64,000 nt of DNA from Enterobacteriaceae bacterium (GTDB lineage: Bacteria; Pseudomonadota; Gammaproteobacteria; Enterobacterales; Enterobacteriaceae), in assembly GCA_902363335.1 (NCBI GenBank), contig CABIZV010000002.1, forward strand, positions 496,001 to 560,000, written 5' to 3'. The translations under genes and the position numbers were made by a program. Of the stretch, positions 53,888 through 62,922 are shown piece after piece (the stretch's first letter is position 1; every line of letters starts with the position of its first letter). Below the pieces are notes generated by a model. The model ran no database searches. It had not been told where the DNA came from and worked only from the letters and a program-made list of their open reading frames with translations.

Positions 53888-55492
53888 TTAGCTTTTGGGA
53901 TCAAACAGATCCGTTTTCAGCGTATCGTAATCGACTTTTTGTAAGCGGAAGTTGGTAATAAAGATTTTTCCGGCTTTTTGCTTTGAAACGAAACGATACT
54001 TCGGCACGATCTCTTTGGTTTGAATACCGGTCCACTGAGAGAAGAAGCTCAGGAAATCGTTGGCCGAACGGCGCACCTTAATGATGTTGTGCGTTTTATC
54101 ATCGCTTGAGAGCACCATAAACGGCACCTGGAAATTCTGCTGATACTTATCATCGTGCGCCAGATACTGCACCGCCTTCCCGCGTTCTTTAAAGGCCAGC
54201 CCGTGGTCTGAGAAATAGACTAATGAGAAGCTATCGGTATTACTGCGTAGCTGAGTGTAAAGCTGGCTTAACAGGTTGTCGGTTTGGGTCATGGTATAGA
54301 GATAGCACGAGGTCTCTTTGGACTGCACAAAGTGCTCATACTTACCCTGAGTGCGGTCGCAAGCCTGCGGGTGCGAACCCATCAGGTGCAGCACAATCAG
54401 CTGCGGCTGGCTCCGCTGAGTGGCAAGAACCTGGGCAGTCATTTTAAGCAGCGCCTCGTCGCGGGTATTTTTATCCGCTTCAAAATCGCCGTTTTTGAGA
54501 AACTGCACTTCATCAGCTCGTTTGGCAATACTGGCGATGGCGGTATCGTACTCACCAATCTGCCCCTGGTTTGAGAACCACCAGGTCTGGAAGCCTGCGC
54601 GGTTGGCAAGGGTAACAAAGTTATCCTGGTACTGCGGCTTACCATCCACCACCCGATTTAAGGTCAGCCCCAGCGATTTTTGCGTCGAACCGCTGGCGGC
54701 AATATAGTTGGTAAACAGATTTCCGTTAACGGAACTGGCAAACGGCGTGTTGTCCCAATGTCCGCCAAAAGCGCCCAGAGCATCACGCCGCGCGCTTTCA
54801 CCAATCACCACCACATAGGTGTGATATTTCGGCTTCACGGCCACCACATTCCACGTATCTTTCACCCCGGAAAGCGCGGCCATTCGCTGCTGTTCGTCGA
54901 TCACTTCGCGATTATTAACAATAATGTCTTTCACAAAGCGAAAGGCCGGATAGCCGGTATCTTTGAGTTTGAACACACCGCCATAAAGCTGGTTTTGAAT
55001 CGGCTGAACAAAGAACACGCCAATACTAAACAGCAGGCACAGGGTTTCCAACAGTCGCCAGCGCGGCTTTTCTACCGCCTTACGACGAACGGCAATGACG
55101 CCAAGCGCAAAGATAAACAGACCGACCAGATAGCTGTACCACGGGAAAATGGTGAAGATTTCCGTCGACTCTTCCATGTTGGTCGAATGCATCGCCAGCA
55201 GGGTATTAAAATTGGGTGCGCCGTACGCCTGGCTGAAAGGGAAGTAGAGTGCGGCAACAAGTGAGTACACCCCTAAAACGATCTTTTGTACTTTGGGCGC
55301 GGTGCGCCACAGCAAATGCAGGACACAGGCAAATGCGACCGCATACATCAAATCCCAGGCATAGCCAGATAGCTGCGTAAATGAATAGCCCAGCGACAGG
55401 TTAATCAGCAGTGATTGTAAAAAATAAAGTCCTGGCCACGGGCTAAAGGCAAGCACGCGCGCGGAGAGGGAGTCTTTCAGGGTTAGATTCAT
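53888..55492 (-). CDS. opgE: OpgE (YbiP), phosphoethanolamine transferase
   Basis: 534 residues from the ATG at 55492 (MNLTLKDSLSARVLAFSPW); the in-frame start at 55501 is a TTG. N-terminal membrane helices (about 15-170) precede a sulfatase-fold domain with VVIGESARRDALGAFGG, SGSTQKSLGLTL (catalytic Thr in STQKS) and YFSDHGLAFKERG. It is an EptA relative; E. coli YbiP was reported to modify periplasmic glucans (from memory). The gene is distinct from eptA at 23828. Confidence 0.9.
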   Translation of the reverse strand: MNLTLKDSLSARVLAFSPWPGLYFLQSLLINLSLGYSFTQLSGYAWDLMYAVAFACVLHLLWRTAPKVQKIVLGVYSLVAALYFPFSQAYGAPNFNTLLAMHSTNMEESTEIFTIFPWYSYLVGLFIFALGVIAVRRKAVEKPRWRLLETLCLLFSIGVFFVQPIQNQLYGGVFKLKDTGYPAFRFVKDIIVNNREVIDEQQRMAALSGVKDTWNVVAVKPKYHTYVVVIGESARRDALGAFGGHWDNTPFASSVNGNLFTNYIAASGSTQKSLGLTLNRVVDGKPQYQDNFVTLANRAGFQTWWFSNQGQIGEYDTAIASIAKRADEVQFLKNGDFEADKNTRDEALLKMTAQVLATQRSQPQLIVLHLMGSHPQACDRTQGKYEHFVQSKETSCYLYTMTQTDNLLSQLYTQLRSNTDSFSLVYFSDHGLAFKERGKAVQYLAHDDKYQQNFQVPFMVLSSDDKTHNIIKVRRSANDFLSFFSQWTGIQTKEIVPKYRFVSKQKAGKIFITNFRLQKVDYDTLKTDLFDPKS

Positions 55493-55746
55493 AAATCGCA
55501 ACTATCAAAACGCCATGTGCGTCCCCTGGCGTCAAAGGTTCTTTAGTGGCCAGACCGTGCATAAAGAGGGGATGCAAAGGACAAGGCTGCAAGAAGATAA
55601 AGCCAGCTTATAACGCGGTCAACTACTGATAACGAATTGTTTTGGGATGGCGCTTACAAAACCAGAAAATAACCGGGGTTTTTAGGTCAAACGAACAGGA
55701 TGTCAGCGAAATGTGACAAGGAGATGAAGCGGCGTCGCGACGCCGC

Positions 55747-55872
55747 TTAGCGGGACGGTTTGTCCTGTTGTGGTTTGTCGTTGAAGAGATCGCACAGCAT
55801 TTCGATCAACATCAAACGGACTTTAAAGGGAGAGTGGCTAAACACGCTGATACACCTCTTGAATTCGTTCAT
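55747..55872 (-). CDS. mntS: MntS, small manganese-homeostasis protein
   Basis: 41 residues: MNEFKRCISVFSHSPFKVRL, continuing MLIEMLCDLFNDKPQQDKPSR. The N-terminal half closely matches E. coli MntS (42 residues). Upstream GGAGG SD. The K-12 gene is repressed by MntR with manganese, and the peptide raises intracellular Mn by inhibiting the MntP exporter. The MntR-type palindrome at 55928 and the adjacent mntR gene agree. It overlaps the region of the rybA small RNA known in E. coli. Confidence 0.88.
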   Translation of the reverse strand: MNEFKRCISVFSHSPFKVRLMLIEMLCDLFNDKPQQDKPSR

Positions 55873-55927
55873 GGTTCCTCCTGCTTCCAGCTCGTCAATC
55901 CGTGATGAGCGTTCGTATTACATACAG

Positions 55928-55945
55928 ATATAGCACAGGCTATAT
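55928..55945. promoter_or_regulatory. MntR box upstream of mntS
   Basis: ATATAGC-ACAG-GCTATAT is a perfect palindrome resembling the MntR consensus (AnATAGC-N4-GCTAT). It lies 56 bp before mntS and 108 bp before mntR. Confidence 0.8.
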
Positions 55946-56052
55946 TTTATAGCTATGGCTAAAACGTTAATTTTTTGTGCTCGGGTCACAATCCATTACA
56001 ATGGGCTCACTTGATATGACGCGTTAAGGCGTCACACAGATGAGGAAGTTCT

Positions 56053-56526
56053 ATGGGTCGTCGCGCAGGTACGCCAATAACGAAAAAAGTGACGCAGCTG
56101 GTAAATGTTGAAGAGCACGTTGAAGGGTTCCGTCAGGTTCGTGAAGCGCACCGTCGGGAGCTGATTGACGACTACGTTGAGCTGATTTCTGATTTGATCC
56201 GCGAAGTGGGAGAAGCGCGTCAGGTGGATATGGCCGCACGCCTTGGCGTATCGCAGCCAACCGTTGCCAAAATGCTCAAACGGCTGGCGGGCGTTGGCCT
56301 GATTGAGCAGATCCCGTGGCGCGGGGTATTTCTTACCCCGGAAGGGGAAAAGCTGGCGCAAGAAAGCCGGGAACGTCATCAGGTGGTGGAGAACTTCCTG
56401 CTGGTGCTGGGGATAAGCGCCGAGACTGCCCGCCGCGATGCGGAAGGTATTGAACATCATGTTAGCGAGGAGACGCTGGACATGTTCCGCCAGTTTACCG
56501 ACAAGCACGGGCACAGCGCTGAATGA
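56053..56526 (+). CDS. mntR: MntR, manganese-responsive regulator (DtxR family)
   Basis: 157 residues. N-terminal winged helix (VDMAARLGVSQPTVAKMLKRL) and a dimer/metal domain with His/Glu ligands (ERHQVVENFLLVLG, EGIEHHVSEETLD). It represses mntH, mntS and others when Mn is abundant. It overlaps ybiR by 4 bp (ATGA). Confidence 0.95.
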   Translation: MGRRAGTPITKKVTQLVNVEEHVEGFRQVREAHRRELIDDYVELISDLIREVGEARQVDMAARLGVSQPTVAKMLKRLAGVGLIEQIPWRGVFLTPEGEKLAQESRERHQVVENFLLVLGISAETARRDAEGIEHHVSEETLDMFRQFTDKHGHSAE

Positions 56527-57635
56527 GTGTTCCTTTTATCCAGTCGCTGATGCGCGACCGTTTCCTGCACTTGCTGATTATCATCGGCATCCTGTTGAGC
56601 TTTTTTGTTCCCTTCACGCCCGCGCATTGGCCCGCCGTCATTGACTGGCACACCATTATTACCTTGAGCGGCCTGATGCTGTTAACCAAGGGCGTTGAGC
56701 AGAGCGGCTATTTCGATGTGCTGGGGCGTAAAATGGCGCGCCGCTTTGCGACTGAACGCCAGCTGGCGCTGTTTATGGTGCTGGCTGCGGCGCTTTTGTC
56801 GACGTTTCTGACCAACGATGTGGCGCTGTTTATCATCGTGCCGCTGACCCTGACGCTAAAAAAATGGTGTGCGCTGCCCATTAATCGGATGATCATCTTC
56901 GAAGCGCTGGCGGTGAATGCCGGTTCGCTGTTAACGCCAATCGGTAATCCGCAAAATATCCTGCTGTGGGGGCGTTCTGGCCTGACGTTTCCAGCCTTCA
57001 CGCTGCAAATGCTGCCATTAGCGTTGGCGATGATGGCCACGCTGCTGGTACTGTGCTGGTTCTGTTTCCCGGCGAAAAAGCTCGCGTTTCAAAGTAGCGA
57101 CCGCACTCCCTCATGGCAGCCTCTGCTGGTGTGGAGCTGTCTGGCGTTTTATCTGATTTTCCTTGCGGCGCTGGAGATGCAGCAGGCGCTATGGGGGCTG
57201 GTTATCATCGCGGTCGGATTCTTAGCGTTGGCCCGGCGAGTGGTATTCAGCGTCGACTGGACGCTGTTGCTGGTGTTTATGGCGATGTTCATCGATGTGT
57301 ATTTGCTGACTGAACTCCCGGTGCTCCAGCAGTCGCTGGCAGGCGTGAACGGATTGTCACAAGGTCAGCTATGGCTGACTGCGATTGGCCTGTCGCAGGT
57401 TATCAGCAACGTGCCATCGACCATCCTGCTGCTTAACTATGTCCCGCCGTCAATGCTGCTGGCATGGGCGGTGAACGTGGGCGGGTTTGGCCTGCTGCCC
57501 GGCTCGCTGGCAAACCTGATTGCGCTGCGCATGGCGGCTGACCGACGCATCTGGTGGCGCTTCCATCTTTACTCTATCCCGATGCTGCTGTGGGCCGCGG
57601 CAGTAGGGTATGGATTGCTTTTACTTTTCCGCTGA
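56523..57635 (+). CDS. ybiR: YbiR, SLC13/CitM-like anion transporter
   Basis: 370 residues, about ten helices, in the ArsB/NhaD-type family. The conserved NDVALFIIVPL and LTPIGNPQNILLWG motifs are present, with the second half VISNVPSTILLL. The substrate is unknown. Coupled to mntR. Confidence 0.9.
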   Translation: MSVPFIQSLMRDRFLHLLIIIGILLSFFVPFTPAHWPAVIDWHTIITLSGLMLLTKGVEQSGYFDVLGRKMARRFATERQLALFMVLAAALLSTFLTNDVALFIIVPLTLTLKKWCALPINRMIIFEALAVNAGSLLTPIGNPQNILLWGRSGLTFPAFTLQMLPLALAMMATLLVLCWFCFPAKKLAFQSSDRTPSWQPLLVWSCLAFYLIFLAALEMQQALWGLVIIAVGFLALARRVVFSVDWTLLLVFMAMFIDVYLLTELPVLQQSLAGVNGLSQGQLWLTAIGLSQVISNVPSTILLLNYVPPSMLLAWAVNVGGFGLLPGSLANLIALRMAADRRIWWRFHLYSIPMLLWAAAVGYGLLLLFR

Positions 57636-57641
57636 TCTTCT

Positions 57642-57746
57642 CCGGAGTCGCTGGCGCTCGTCCGGGCTACAATCGTGGTTGTAGGCCGGATAAGGCAACG
57701 CCGCCATCCGGCAATCTTCCTGATGGCGTGCAGCTTTCATGCCTAC
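57642..57746. repeat. BIME after ybiR
   Basis: An inverted REP (CCGGAGTCGCTGGCGC...CTAC), a forward REP (GTAGGCCGGATAAGGC) and a partial inverted one ending GCCTAC. The first resembles the inverted unit of the 90-bp array. Confidence 0.85.
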
Positions 57747-57842
57747 AAAGTACCCGGACGAGTGTTAACAGCGCCGGGAAAATCCTCACCGACTCACAAA
57801 AATCGCACCTCCCGCTTGCGCATTTTTTCCTCTTCCGGCTAT

Positions 57843-57875
57843 ATGACTAGTCATTAAGTTTAAATGACTAGTCAT
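57843..57875. promoter_or_regulatory. Paired GntR-type operators before the beta-glucosidase gene
   Basis: Two perfect copies of ATGACTAGTCAT, at 57843-57854 and 57864-57875, with centres 21 bp apart (about two helical turns). They end 15 bp before the ATG and adjoin the SD. The cognate regulator is probably the downstream gntR-family gene. Confidence 0.85.
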
Positions 57876-57889
57876 ATAGGAGCCGTACC

Positions 57890-59266
57890 ATGAAATCATC
57901 ACTGCCCGCCAATTTCCTGTGGGGGAACTCTGTCTCCAGCATGCAAACAGAAGGTGCCTGGAATGAAGGTGGCAAAGGCATGTCGGTCTACGATATCCGC
58001 GAGCCGAAGGAGTTTGCATCCGACTGGAAGGTGGCGACCGACTCCTATCATCGTTTTGAAGAAGATTTTGATTTAATGAAAGACTTGGGCATGAACTGCT
58101 ACCGCTTCCAGATTGCCTGGAGCCGCGTTTGCCCAACCGGTGACGGTGAATTCAATGAAGAGGGTATCGCATTCTACGACCGTTTTATCAGCGGGCTGCT
58201 TGAGCGCGGCATTGAACCGATGATCTGCCTTTACCATTTCGACATGCCGCTGGCGCTTGCCGAAAAATATAACGGTTTTACCGACCGCCGCGTGCTTGAC
58301 GCCTTTGTTCGCTACGGTAAAAAAATGATCGACTGCTTCGGCGACCGTGTCACCTGGTGGCTGACCTTTAACGAGCAAAACCTGTACCACATGCCGGAAG
58401 CCTTCCTGATTTCCGGCTATATGCGTGGTGATAAAACGTTGCGCGAGCTGTATCAGATTCAGCATCATGTGATGATGGCGCACGCGCACCTGACCAATTA
58501 CCTGCACGAGACTAAACCGGGCAAACTGATGGGCGGTATGCTGGCGCATGCGCAGGTATATCCAGCCACCTGCAAACCGCGCGATGTTTTCTGCGCTCAG
58601 CAGCTGGATGAGTTCTTTAACCAGAACCTGTTGCGTGCTTTCGCAGGCGAGGGTTACAGCCCGGAAGTGATGCATTTTGTCGATAAAGCGGGTTTAGGCG
58701 ATATTTACCCTGACGACGATCTGGCGGTGCTGGCAACCATGAAGAATGACTACATGGCTTTTAGCTATTACGCCAGCCGCACGCTGGATAGCGACCCTAT
58801 CCCGCAAGATACGCCGGTTAACAACTACATGCTGTTCGGCGATAAACCGAATCCGCACCTGAAAGCCACCGAATGGAACTGGCAGATAGACCCGCTCGGT
58901 TTTCGCAGTATCATTACCCGCTACTACAACGATTGGCGTTTGCCGGTGTTCCCGATTGAAAACGGTATCGGCGTGATTGAGTCGTGGGATGGTGAAAACC
59001 AGATTGCTGATGATTACCGCATTGCTTACCACCGCGATCATATCAACGCCATGAAAGAGGCGATTTTTGAGGACGGTGCGCAGGTTGTTGGCTATCTGGG
59101 CTGGGGGCTGATTGATATTCTTAGCTCGCAGGGTGATATGCGTAAGCGTTACGGCGTGGTGTACGTCAACCGCGAAAACCATGATTTAAAAGATTTAGCG
59201 CGTGTGCCGAAGAAAAGTTATGCATGGCTGAAAAAAGTCATCCACAGTAACGGCGAAGAGATGTAA
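57890..59266 (+). CDS. GH1 6-phospho-beta-glucosidase
   Basis: 458 residues of glycoside hydrolase family 1. The acid/base Glu lies in TFNEQN near residue 165 and the nucleophile in FPIENGIG near residue 355. Family features such as NFLWGNSVSSMQTEGAWNEGGKG are present; the length fits BglA-type enzymes. It probably cleaves a phosphorylated beta-glucoside imported by a PTS elsewhere, as no PTS gene adjoins it. SD AGGAG precedes the ATG. An insertion between ybiR and ldtB relative to K-12. Confidence 0.9.
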   Translation: MKSSLPANFLWGNSVSSMQTEGAWNEGGKGMSVYDIREPKEFASDWKVATDSYHRFEEDFDLMKDLGMNCYRFQIAWSRVCPTGDGEFNEEGIAFYDRFISGLLERGIEPMICLYHFDMPLALAEKYNGFTDRRVLDAFVRYGKKMIDCFGDRVTWWLTFNEQNLYHMPEAFLISGYMRGDKTLRELYQIQHHVMMAHAHLTNYLHETKPGKLMGGMLAHAQVYPATCKPRDVFCAQQLDEFFNQNLLRAFAGEGYSPEVMHFVDKAGLGDIYPDDDLAVLATMKNDYMAFSYYASRTLDSDPIPQDTPVNNYMLFGDKPNPHLKATEWNWQIDPLGFRSIITRYYNDWRLPVFPIENGIGVIESWDGENQIADDYRIAYHRDHINAMKEAIFEDGAQVVGYLGWGLIDILSSQGDMRKRYGVVYVNRENHDLKDLARVPKKSYAWLKKVIHSNGEEM

Positions 59267-59281
59267 CCACAGGAGCGGGTG

Positions 59282-59998
59282 ATGGCAGCGAAGTATCTCG
59301 CGATAGCGCGGGAAATAAAAAAACGGATCATAAGTCGGCAATATCCCGCTTCTGAGCCATTACCCGACCAGCATGCGCTGGCGGCAGAATTTGGCACCAG
59401 CCGCATGACGATTCAGCAGGCGATGCGGCAGCTGATTGTGGAAGGGTTAATCTACACCCGGCAAGGGCAGGGGACGTTTGTTCGTAAAAACTTCCTCCAG
59501 CTTTCGCAGTGGGACATTCATGGCAGCGATTATTCGGGCGCGACGGAGACCTGGGGACACCTTGGCAAAGTAGCAAGCCAGGTGATTCGCTTCGAGCTGC
59601 GTTTCCCCTCGGAAAAGGAGCAAAGCTCGTTGCTGATTGATGCCGATGCCCCAGTCTATGATTTTGTGCGTTTACGGTTGCTAAACGGTGAGCCGCTCTC
59701 ATTGGATATTACCGTTATGCCCGTTTCATTGGTGCCGGGGCTCAGCAAAGGGCATCTGGAAGATTCAGTGTTTCAGTATGTCCAGGAAAAGCTAGGGCTG
59801 AAAATGATGGGTTCGTATCGTGTCGTTCGGGCAATAAAGCCGACGGCGCTTGATAAAGAGCACCTTAACTGCGAGTCGGGCGACCCGATTCTGGAAGTTG
59901 AGCAGGTTATTTATCTGGATGACGGTACGCCGCTGGAGTACGCGCACTGCCACTATCGTTACGATCACGGTGGCATTGTTATCGTGAATAACGGATAG
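59282..59998 (+). CDS. GntR-family (HutC/UTRA) transcriptional regulator
   Basis: 238 residues from the ATG at 59282, with AGGAG 6 bases upstream (a GTG at 59279 is also possible). The N-terminal winged helix is EPLPDQHALAAEFGTSRMTI then QGQGTFVR. The C-terminal UTRA effector domain (about 75-235) ends with EVEQVIYLDDGTPLEY. It likely represses the upstream GH1 gene and itself via the ATGACTAGTCAT pair; the effector is probably a sugar phosphate. Confidence 0.9.
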   Translation: MAAKYLAIAREIKKRIISRQYPASEPLPDQHALAAEFGTSRMTIQQAMRQLIVEGLIYTRQGQGTFVRKNFLQLSQWDIHGSDYSGATETWGHLGKVASQVIRFELRFPSEKEQSSLLIDADAPVYDFVRLRLLNGEPLSLDITVMPVSLVPGLSKGHLEDSVFQYVQEKLGLKMMGSYRVVRAIKPTALDKEHLNCESGDPILEVEQVIYLDDGTPLEYAHCHYRYDHGGIVIVNNG

Positions 59999-60001
59999 AA
60001 A

Positions 60002-60026
60002 AATGGCGGGTGATTAACCCGCCATT
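60002..60026 (+). terminator. Intrinsic terminator after the GntR gene
   Basis: AATGGCGGGT and ACCCGCCATT around GATTA, followed by seven T. Confidence 0.93.
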
Positions 60027-60062
60027 TTTTTGTCGCTCCGGTGTCGCACCGCTCGGCCGGAT

Positions 60063-60095
60063 GTAGGCCGGATAAGGCTTCAGCCGCCATCCGGC
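60063..60095 (+). repeat. REP before ldtB end
   Basis: GTAGGCCGGATAAGGCTTC...CCATCCGGC, a forward unit between the convergent gntR-type and ldtB genes. Confidence 0.85.
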
Positions 60096-60115
60096 AATCC
60101 GCATCGGATGCTCTA

Positions 60116-61036
60116 TCAGTTCAGACGAACCGGCATACCCGAACGGTTTTTCACCGCCTGCTCAACAACGCTCTGATCAACATCAGACTGGCTGGTGACG
60201 GCCTGCACCGCTTTGGTCAGCGTAATCGGCACGACTTCACCTTCTTCGAACTGTGCTTCAGTGGTCGACAGCGGGTTGTGAACTTCAATGAAGCGGCTGC
60301 CGTCTGGCTCGGTGGTGGCCTTCACGGGCTCATCAATAAACTGCACACGAGTACCGACCGGCACGTTCTGGAACAGGAATTTGATGTCTTCGTTACGCAG
60401 ACGCACGCAACCGTGGCTCACGCGCAGACCAATACCGAAGTTGGCGTTAGTCCCGTGAATAGCGTACAGACGACCGATATACAGCGCGTACAGGCCCATA
60501 GGGTTGTCAGGACCGGCAGGTACCACTGCTGGCAGCGGTTCGCCTGCGGCTTTGTATTCTGCGTGCATTTTCGCCGTAGGTGTCCAGGTTGGACCGGCTT
60601 TTTTACGCTCTACCTTGGTTGTCCAGTTGATAGGCGTGTCTTTACCCAACTGGCCAATGCCGATTGGCAGCACGATAACGGTGTTGGTGCCTTTCGGGTA
60701 GTAGTACAGACGCATTTCAGCGCTGTTGATAACAATCCCTTCATGCACGGTATCCGGCAGGATCAGCTGCTGAGGAATGTTCAGCACCGTACCGCCTTTT
60801 GGCAAGAAGGTATCCACGCCAGGGTTCGCTTCCAGCATGTTAGACAAGCCCATTTGATACTGGGCCGCGAAGTATTCCAGCGGTTGCTTATTGTTATCAG
60901 GAATAGTGATAACCTGGTTCTCACCGACAATACGGCTGCCGTTGGTCGGCAGCGGGTACGTGACCGCAGATGCCGAATTACAGAAGCCCACGACAGCAAG
61001 CGCCGCAGCGAAAAGCGTTGTTAATTTAATGTTCAT
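60116..61036 (-). CDS. ldtB: LdtB (YbiS), L,D-transpeptidase
   Basis: 306 residues from the ATG at 61036 (MNIKLTTLFAAALAVVG), signal peptide ending SASA. A LysM-like region (about 40-90) precedes the YkuD domain with the catalytic motif HGTN...SHGCVRLRNED. It links Braun lipoprotein to peptidoglycan. Longer in-frame starts upstream to 61219 are unlikely. Confidence 0.95.
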   Translation of the reverse strand: MNIKLTTLFAAALAVVGFCNSASAVTYPLPTNGSRIVGENQVITIPDNNKQPLEYFAAQYQMGLSNMLEANPGVDTFLPKGGTVLNIPQQLILPDTVHEGIVINSAEMRLYYYPKGTNTVIVLPIGIGQLGKDTPINWTTKVERKKAGPTWTPTAKMHAEYKAAGEPLPAVVPAGPDNPMGLYALYIGRLYAIHGTNANFGIGLRVSHGCVRLRNEDIKFLFQNVPVGTRVQFIDEPVKATTEPDGSRFIEVHNPLSTTEAQFEEGEVVPITLTKAVQAVTSQSDVDQSVVEQAVKNRSGMPVRLN

Positions 61037-61254
61037 GTTGTGCGAGGTATCAGTGCCCTTACGGCCGTTGTTTGGGAATTCAGACTGTTGGTAGGAGCGC
61101 ATTATATGTGCATTCCTTGTCACAGGGAATTCGGATGTGTACGAAATCACATTTTTTTCACTTGGGTTACATTTTAGTCTCTGGCGAAGGCGGGCGCTTT
61201 TTATTCCCAATTGTGGCACAATAGGCGGTTTGTCACATTCTTCAGGATACTCCC

Positions 61255-62847
61255 GTGTTAGTTACCAGCAACGTCACCATGCAGTTCGGCAGTAAGCCGC
61301 TGTTCGAAAACATCTCCGTCAAATTTGGCGGCGGCAACCGTTACGGCCTGATTGGCGCAAACGGGAGCGGCAAATCGACCTTTATGAAAATCCTCGGCGG
61401 TGATTTAGAACCGACGCTGGGTAATGTTTCACTCGATCCCAATGAACGCATCGGTAAGCTGCGTCAGGATCAGTTTGCTTTTGAAGAGTACACGGTGCTA
61501 GACACGGTGATCATGGGGCACACTGAACTGTGGGAAGTGAAACAAGAGCGCGACCGCATCTACGGTCTGGCTGAAATGAGCGAAGAAGACGGCTACAAAG
61601 TGGCCGATCTGGAAGTGCTTTATGGCGAAATGGACGGCTATTCCGCAGAGTCCCGCGCTGGTGAACTGCTGCTGGGCGTCGGTATTCCGGTTGAACAGCA
61701 TTGGGGTCTGATGAGCGAAGTCGCGCCAGGCTGGAAACTGCGTGTTCTGTTAGCACAGGCGCTGTTCTCAAATCCAGATATCCTGCTACTCGACGAACCA
61801 ACGAACAACCTGGACATCGACACCATCCGCTGGCTGGAGCAGACCTTAAACGAACGTGACAGCACCATGATCATCATTTCGCACGACCGTCACTTCCTGA
61901 ACATGGTCTGTACTCATATGGCGGATCTGGATTACGGTGAGCTGCGCGTTTATCCGGGTAACTATGATGAATACATGACTGCCGCGACTCAGGCGCGTGA
62001 GCGTCTGCTGGCCGATAACGCCAAGAAAAAAGCGCAGATTGCTGACCTGCAATCCTTCGTTAGCCGCTTTAGCGCCAACGCCTCTAAATCGCGTCAGGCA
62101 ACTTCTCGTGCGCGTCAGATTGATAAAATTAAGCTGGATGAAGTGAAGGCCTCCAGCCGTCAGAACCCGTTCATTCGTTTCGAGCAGGATAAGAAACTGT
62201 TCCGTAACGCGCTGGCGGTTGAAGAGCTCAGCAAAGGTTTCGATAACGGCCCGCTGTTTAAAGACGTTAACCTGCTGCTGGAAGTCGGCGAGAAGCTTGC
62301 CATTCTGGGGGCTAACGGCGTGGGTAAATCCACGATGCTGAAAACCCTGGTCGGTGAACTGACTGCGGATCACGGCACGGTGAAATGGTCTGAGAATGCG
62401 CAAATTGGTTATTACGCGCAGGATCATGCGGAAGATTTCGATAACGATCTGACCGTTTTCGACTGGATGAGCCAGTGGAAACAAGAAGGCGATGACGAGC
62501 AGGTGGTACGCGGCTTCCTCGGACGTCTGCTGTTTAGCCAGGACGATATCAAAAAACCGGCCAAAGTCCTGTCCGGTGGTGAAAAGGGTCGTATGCTGTT
62601 CGGTAAGCTGATGATGCAAAAACCGAACATTCTGGTTATGGATGAACCGACCAACCACCTGGATATGGAATCCATCGAGTCGCTGAACATGGCGCTGGAA
62701 ATGTATCAGGGCACCCTGATCTTCGTTTCTCACGACCGTGAATTCGTCAGCTCGCTGGCGACCCGCGTGATTGAAATTACGCCAGAGCGCGTGGTGGACT
62801 TCACCGGTAACTATGAAGATTACCTGCGCACTAAAGGCGTCGAGTAA
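61255..62847 (+). CDS. ybiT: YbiT, ABC-F family ATPase
   Basis: 530 residues, start is GTG at 61255. Two ABC cassettes: GANGSGKSTFM and LLLLDEPTNNLD; then GANGVGKSTM, LSGGEKGRMLFG and VMDEPTNHLD, with an ABC-F linker rich in charged residues between (about 240-300). ABC-F proteins act on the ribosome; YbiT's role is not well defined. SD CAGGA precedes it. Confidence 0.94.
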   Translation: MLVTSNVTMQFGSKPLFENISVKFGGGNRYGLIGANGSGKSTFMKILGGDLEPTLGNVSLDPNERIGKLRQDQFAFEEYTVLDTVIMGHTELWEVKQERDRIYGLAEMSEEDGYKVADLEVLYGEMDGYSAESRAGELLLGVGIPVEQHWGLMSEVAPGWKLRVLLAQALFSNPDILLLDEPTNNLDIDTIRWLEQTLNERDSTMIIISHDRHFLNMVCTHMADLDYGELRVYPGNYDEYMTAATQARERLLADNAKKKAQIADLQSFVSRFSANASKSRQATSRARQIDKIKLDEVKASSRQNPFIRFEQDKKLFRNALAVEELSKGFDNGPLFKDVNLLLEVGEKLAILGANGVGKSTMLKTLVGELTADHGTVKWSENAQIGYYAQDHAEDFDNDLTVFDWMSQWKQEGDDEQVVRGFLGRLLFSQDDIKKPAKVLSGGEKGRMLFGKLMMQKPNILVMDEPTNHLDMESIESLNMALEMYQGTLIFVSHDREFVSSLATRVIEITPERVVDFTGNYEDYLRTKGVE

Positions 62848-62852
62848 TAAGT

Positions 62853-62878
62853 AATCGGGTTCCCTTGGGAACCCGATT
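62853..62878 (+). terminator. Intrinsic terminator after ybiT
   Basis: A perfect 12-bp stem, AATCGGGTTCCC and GGGAACCCGATT, loop TT. It can serve both converging genes. Confidence 0.9.
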
Positions 62879-62883
62879 TGAGT

Positions 62884-62910
62884 CGCCCGGCCAGGCGCAA
62901 CGCCGCCGGG
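62884..62910 (+). repeat. REP-like unit after ybiT
   Basis: GCCCGGCCAGGCGCAACGCCGCCGGG, close to the RAYT-type REP except that the GTAG head is GTCG and two inner bases differ. Confidence 0.75.
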
Positions 62911-62922
62911 TTATCTCCTGTG

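Noticed and set aside
60041..61024. 327-codon plus-strand frame
   Set aside because: It is antisense to ldtB, which is full length with its catalytic motif; it has low-complexity His/Arg-rich content.
61846..62733. 295-codon minus-strand frame
   Set aside because: It is antisense to ybiT and lacks any recognisable motif.
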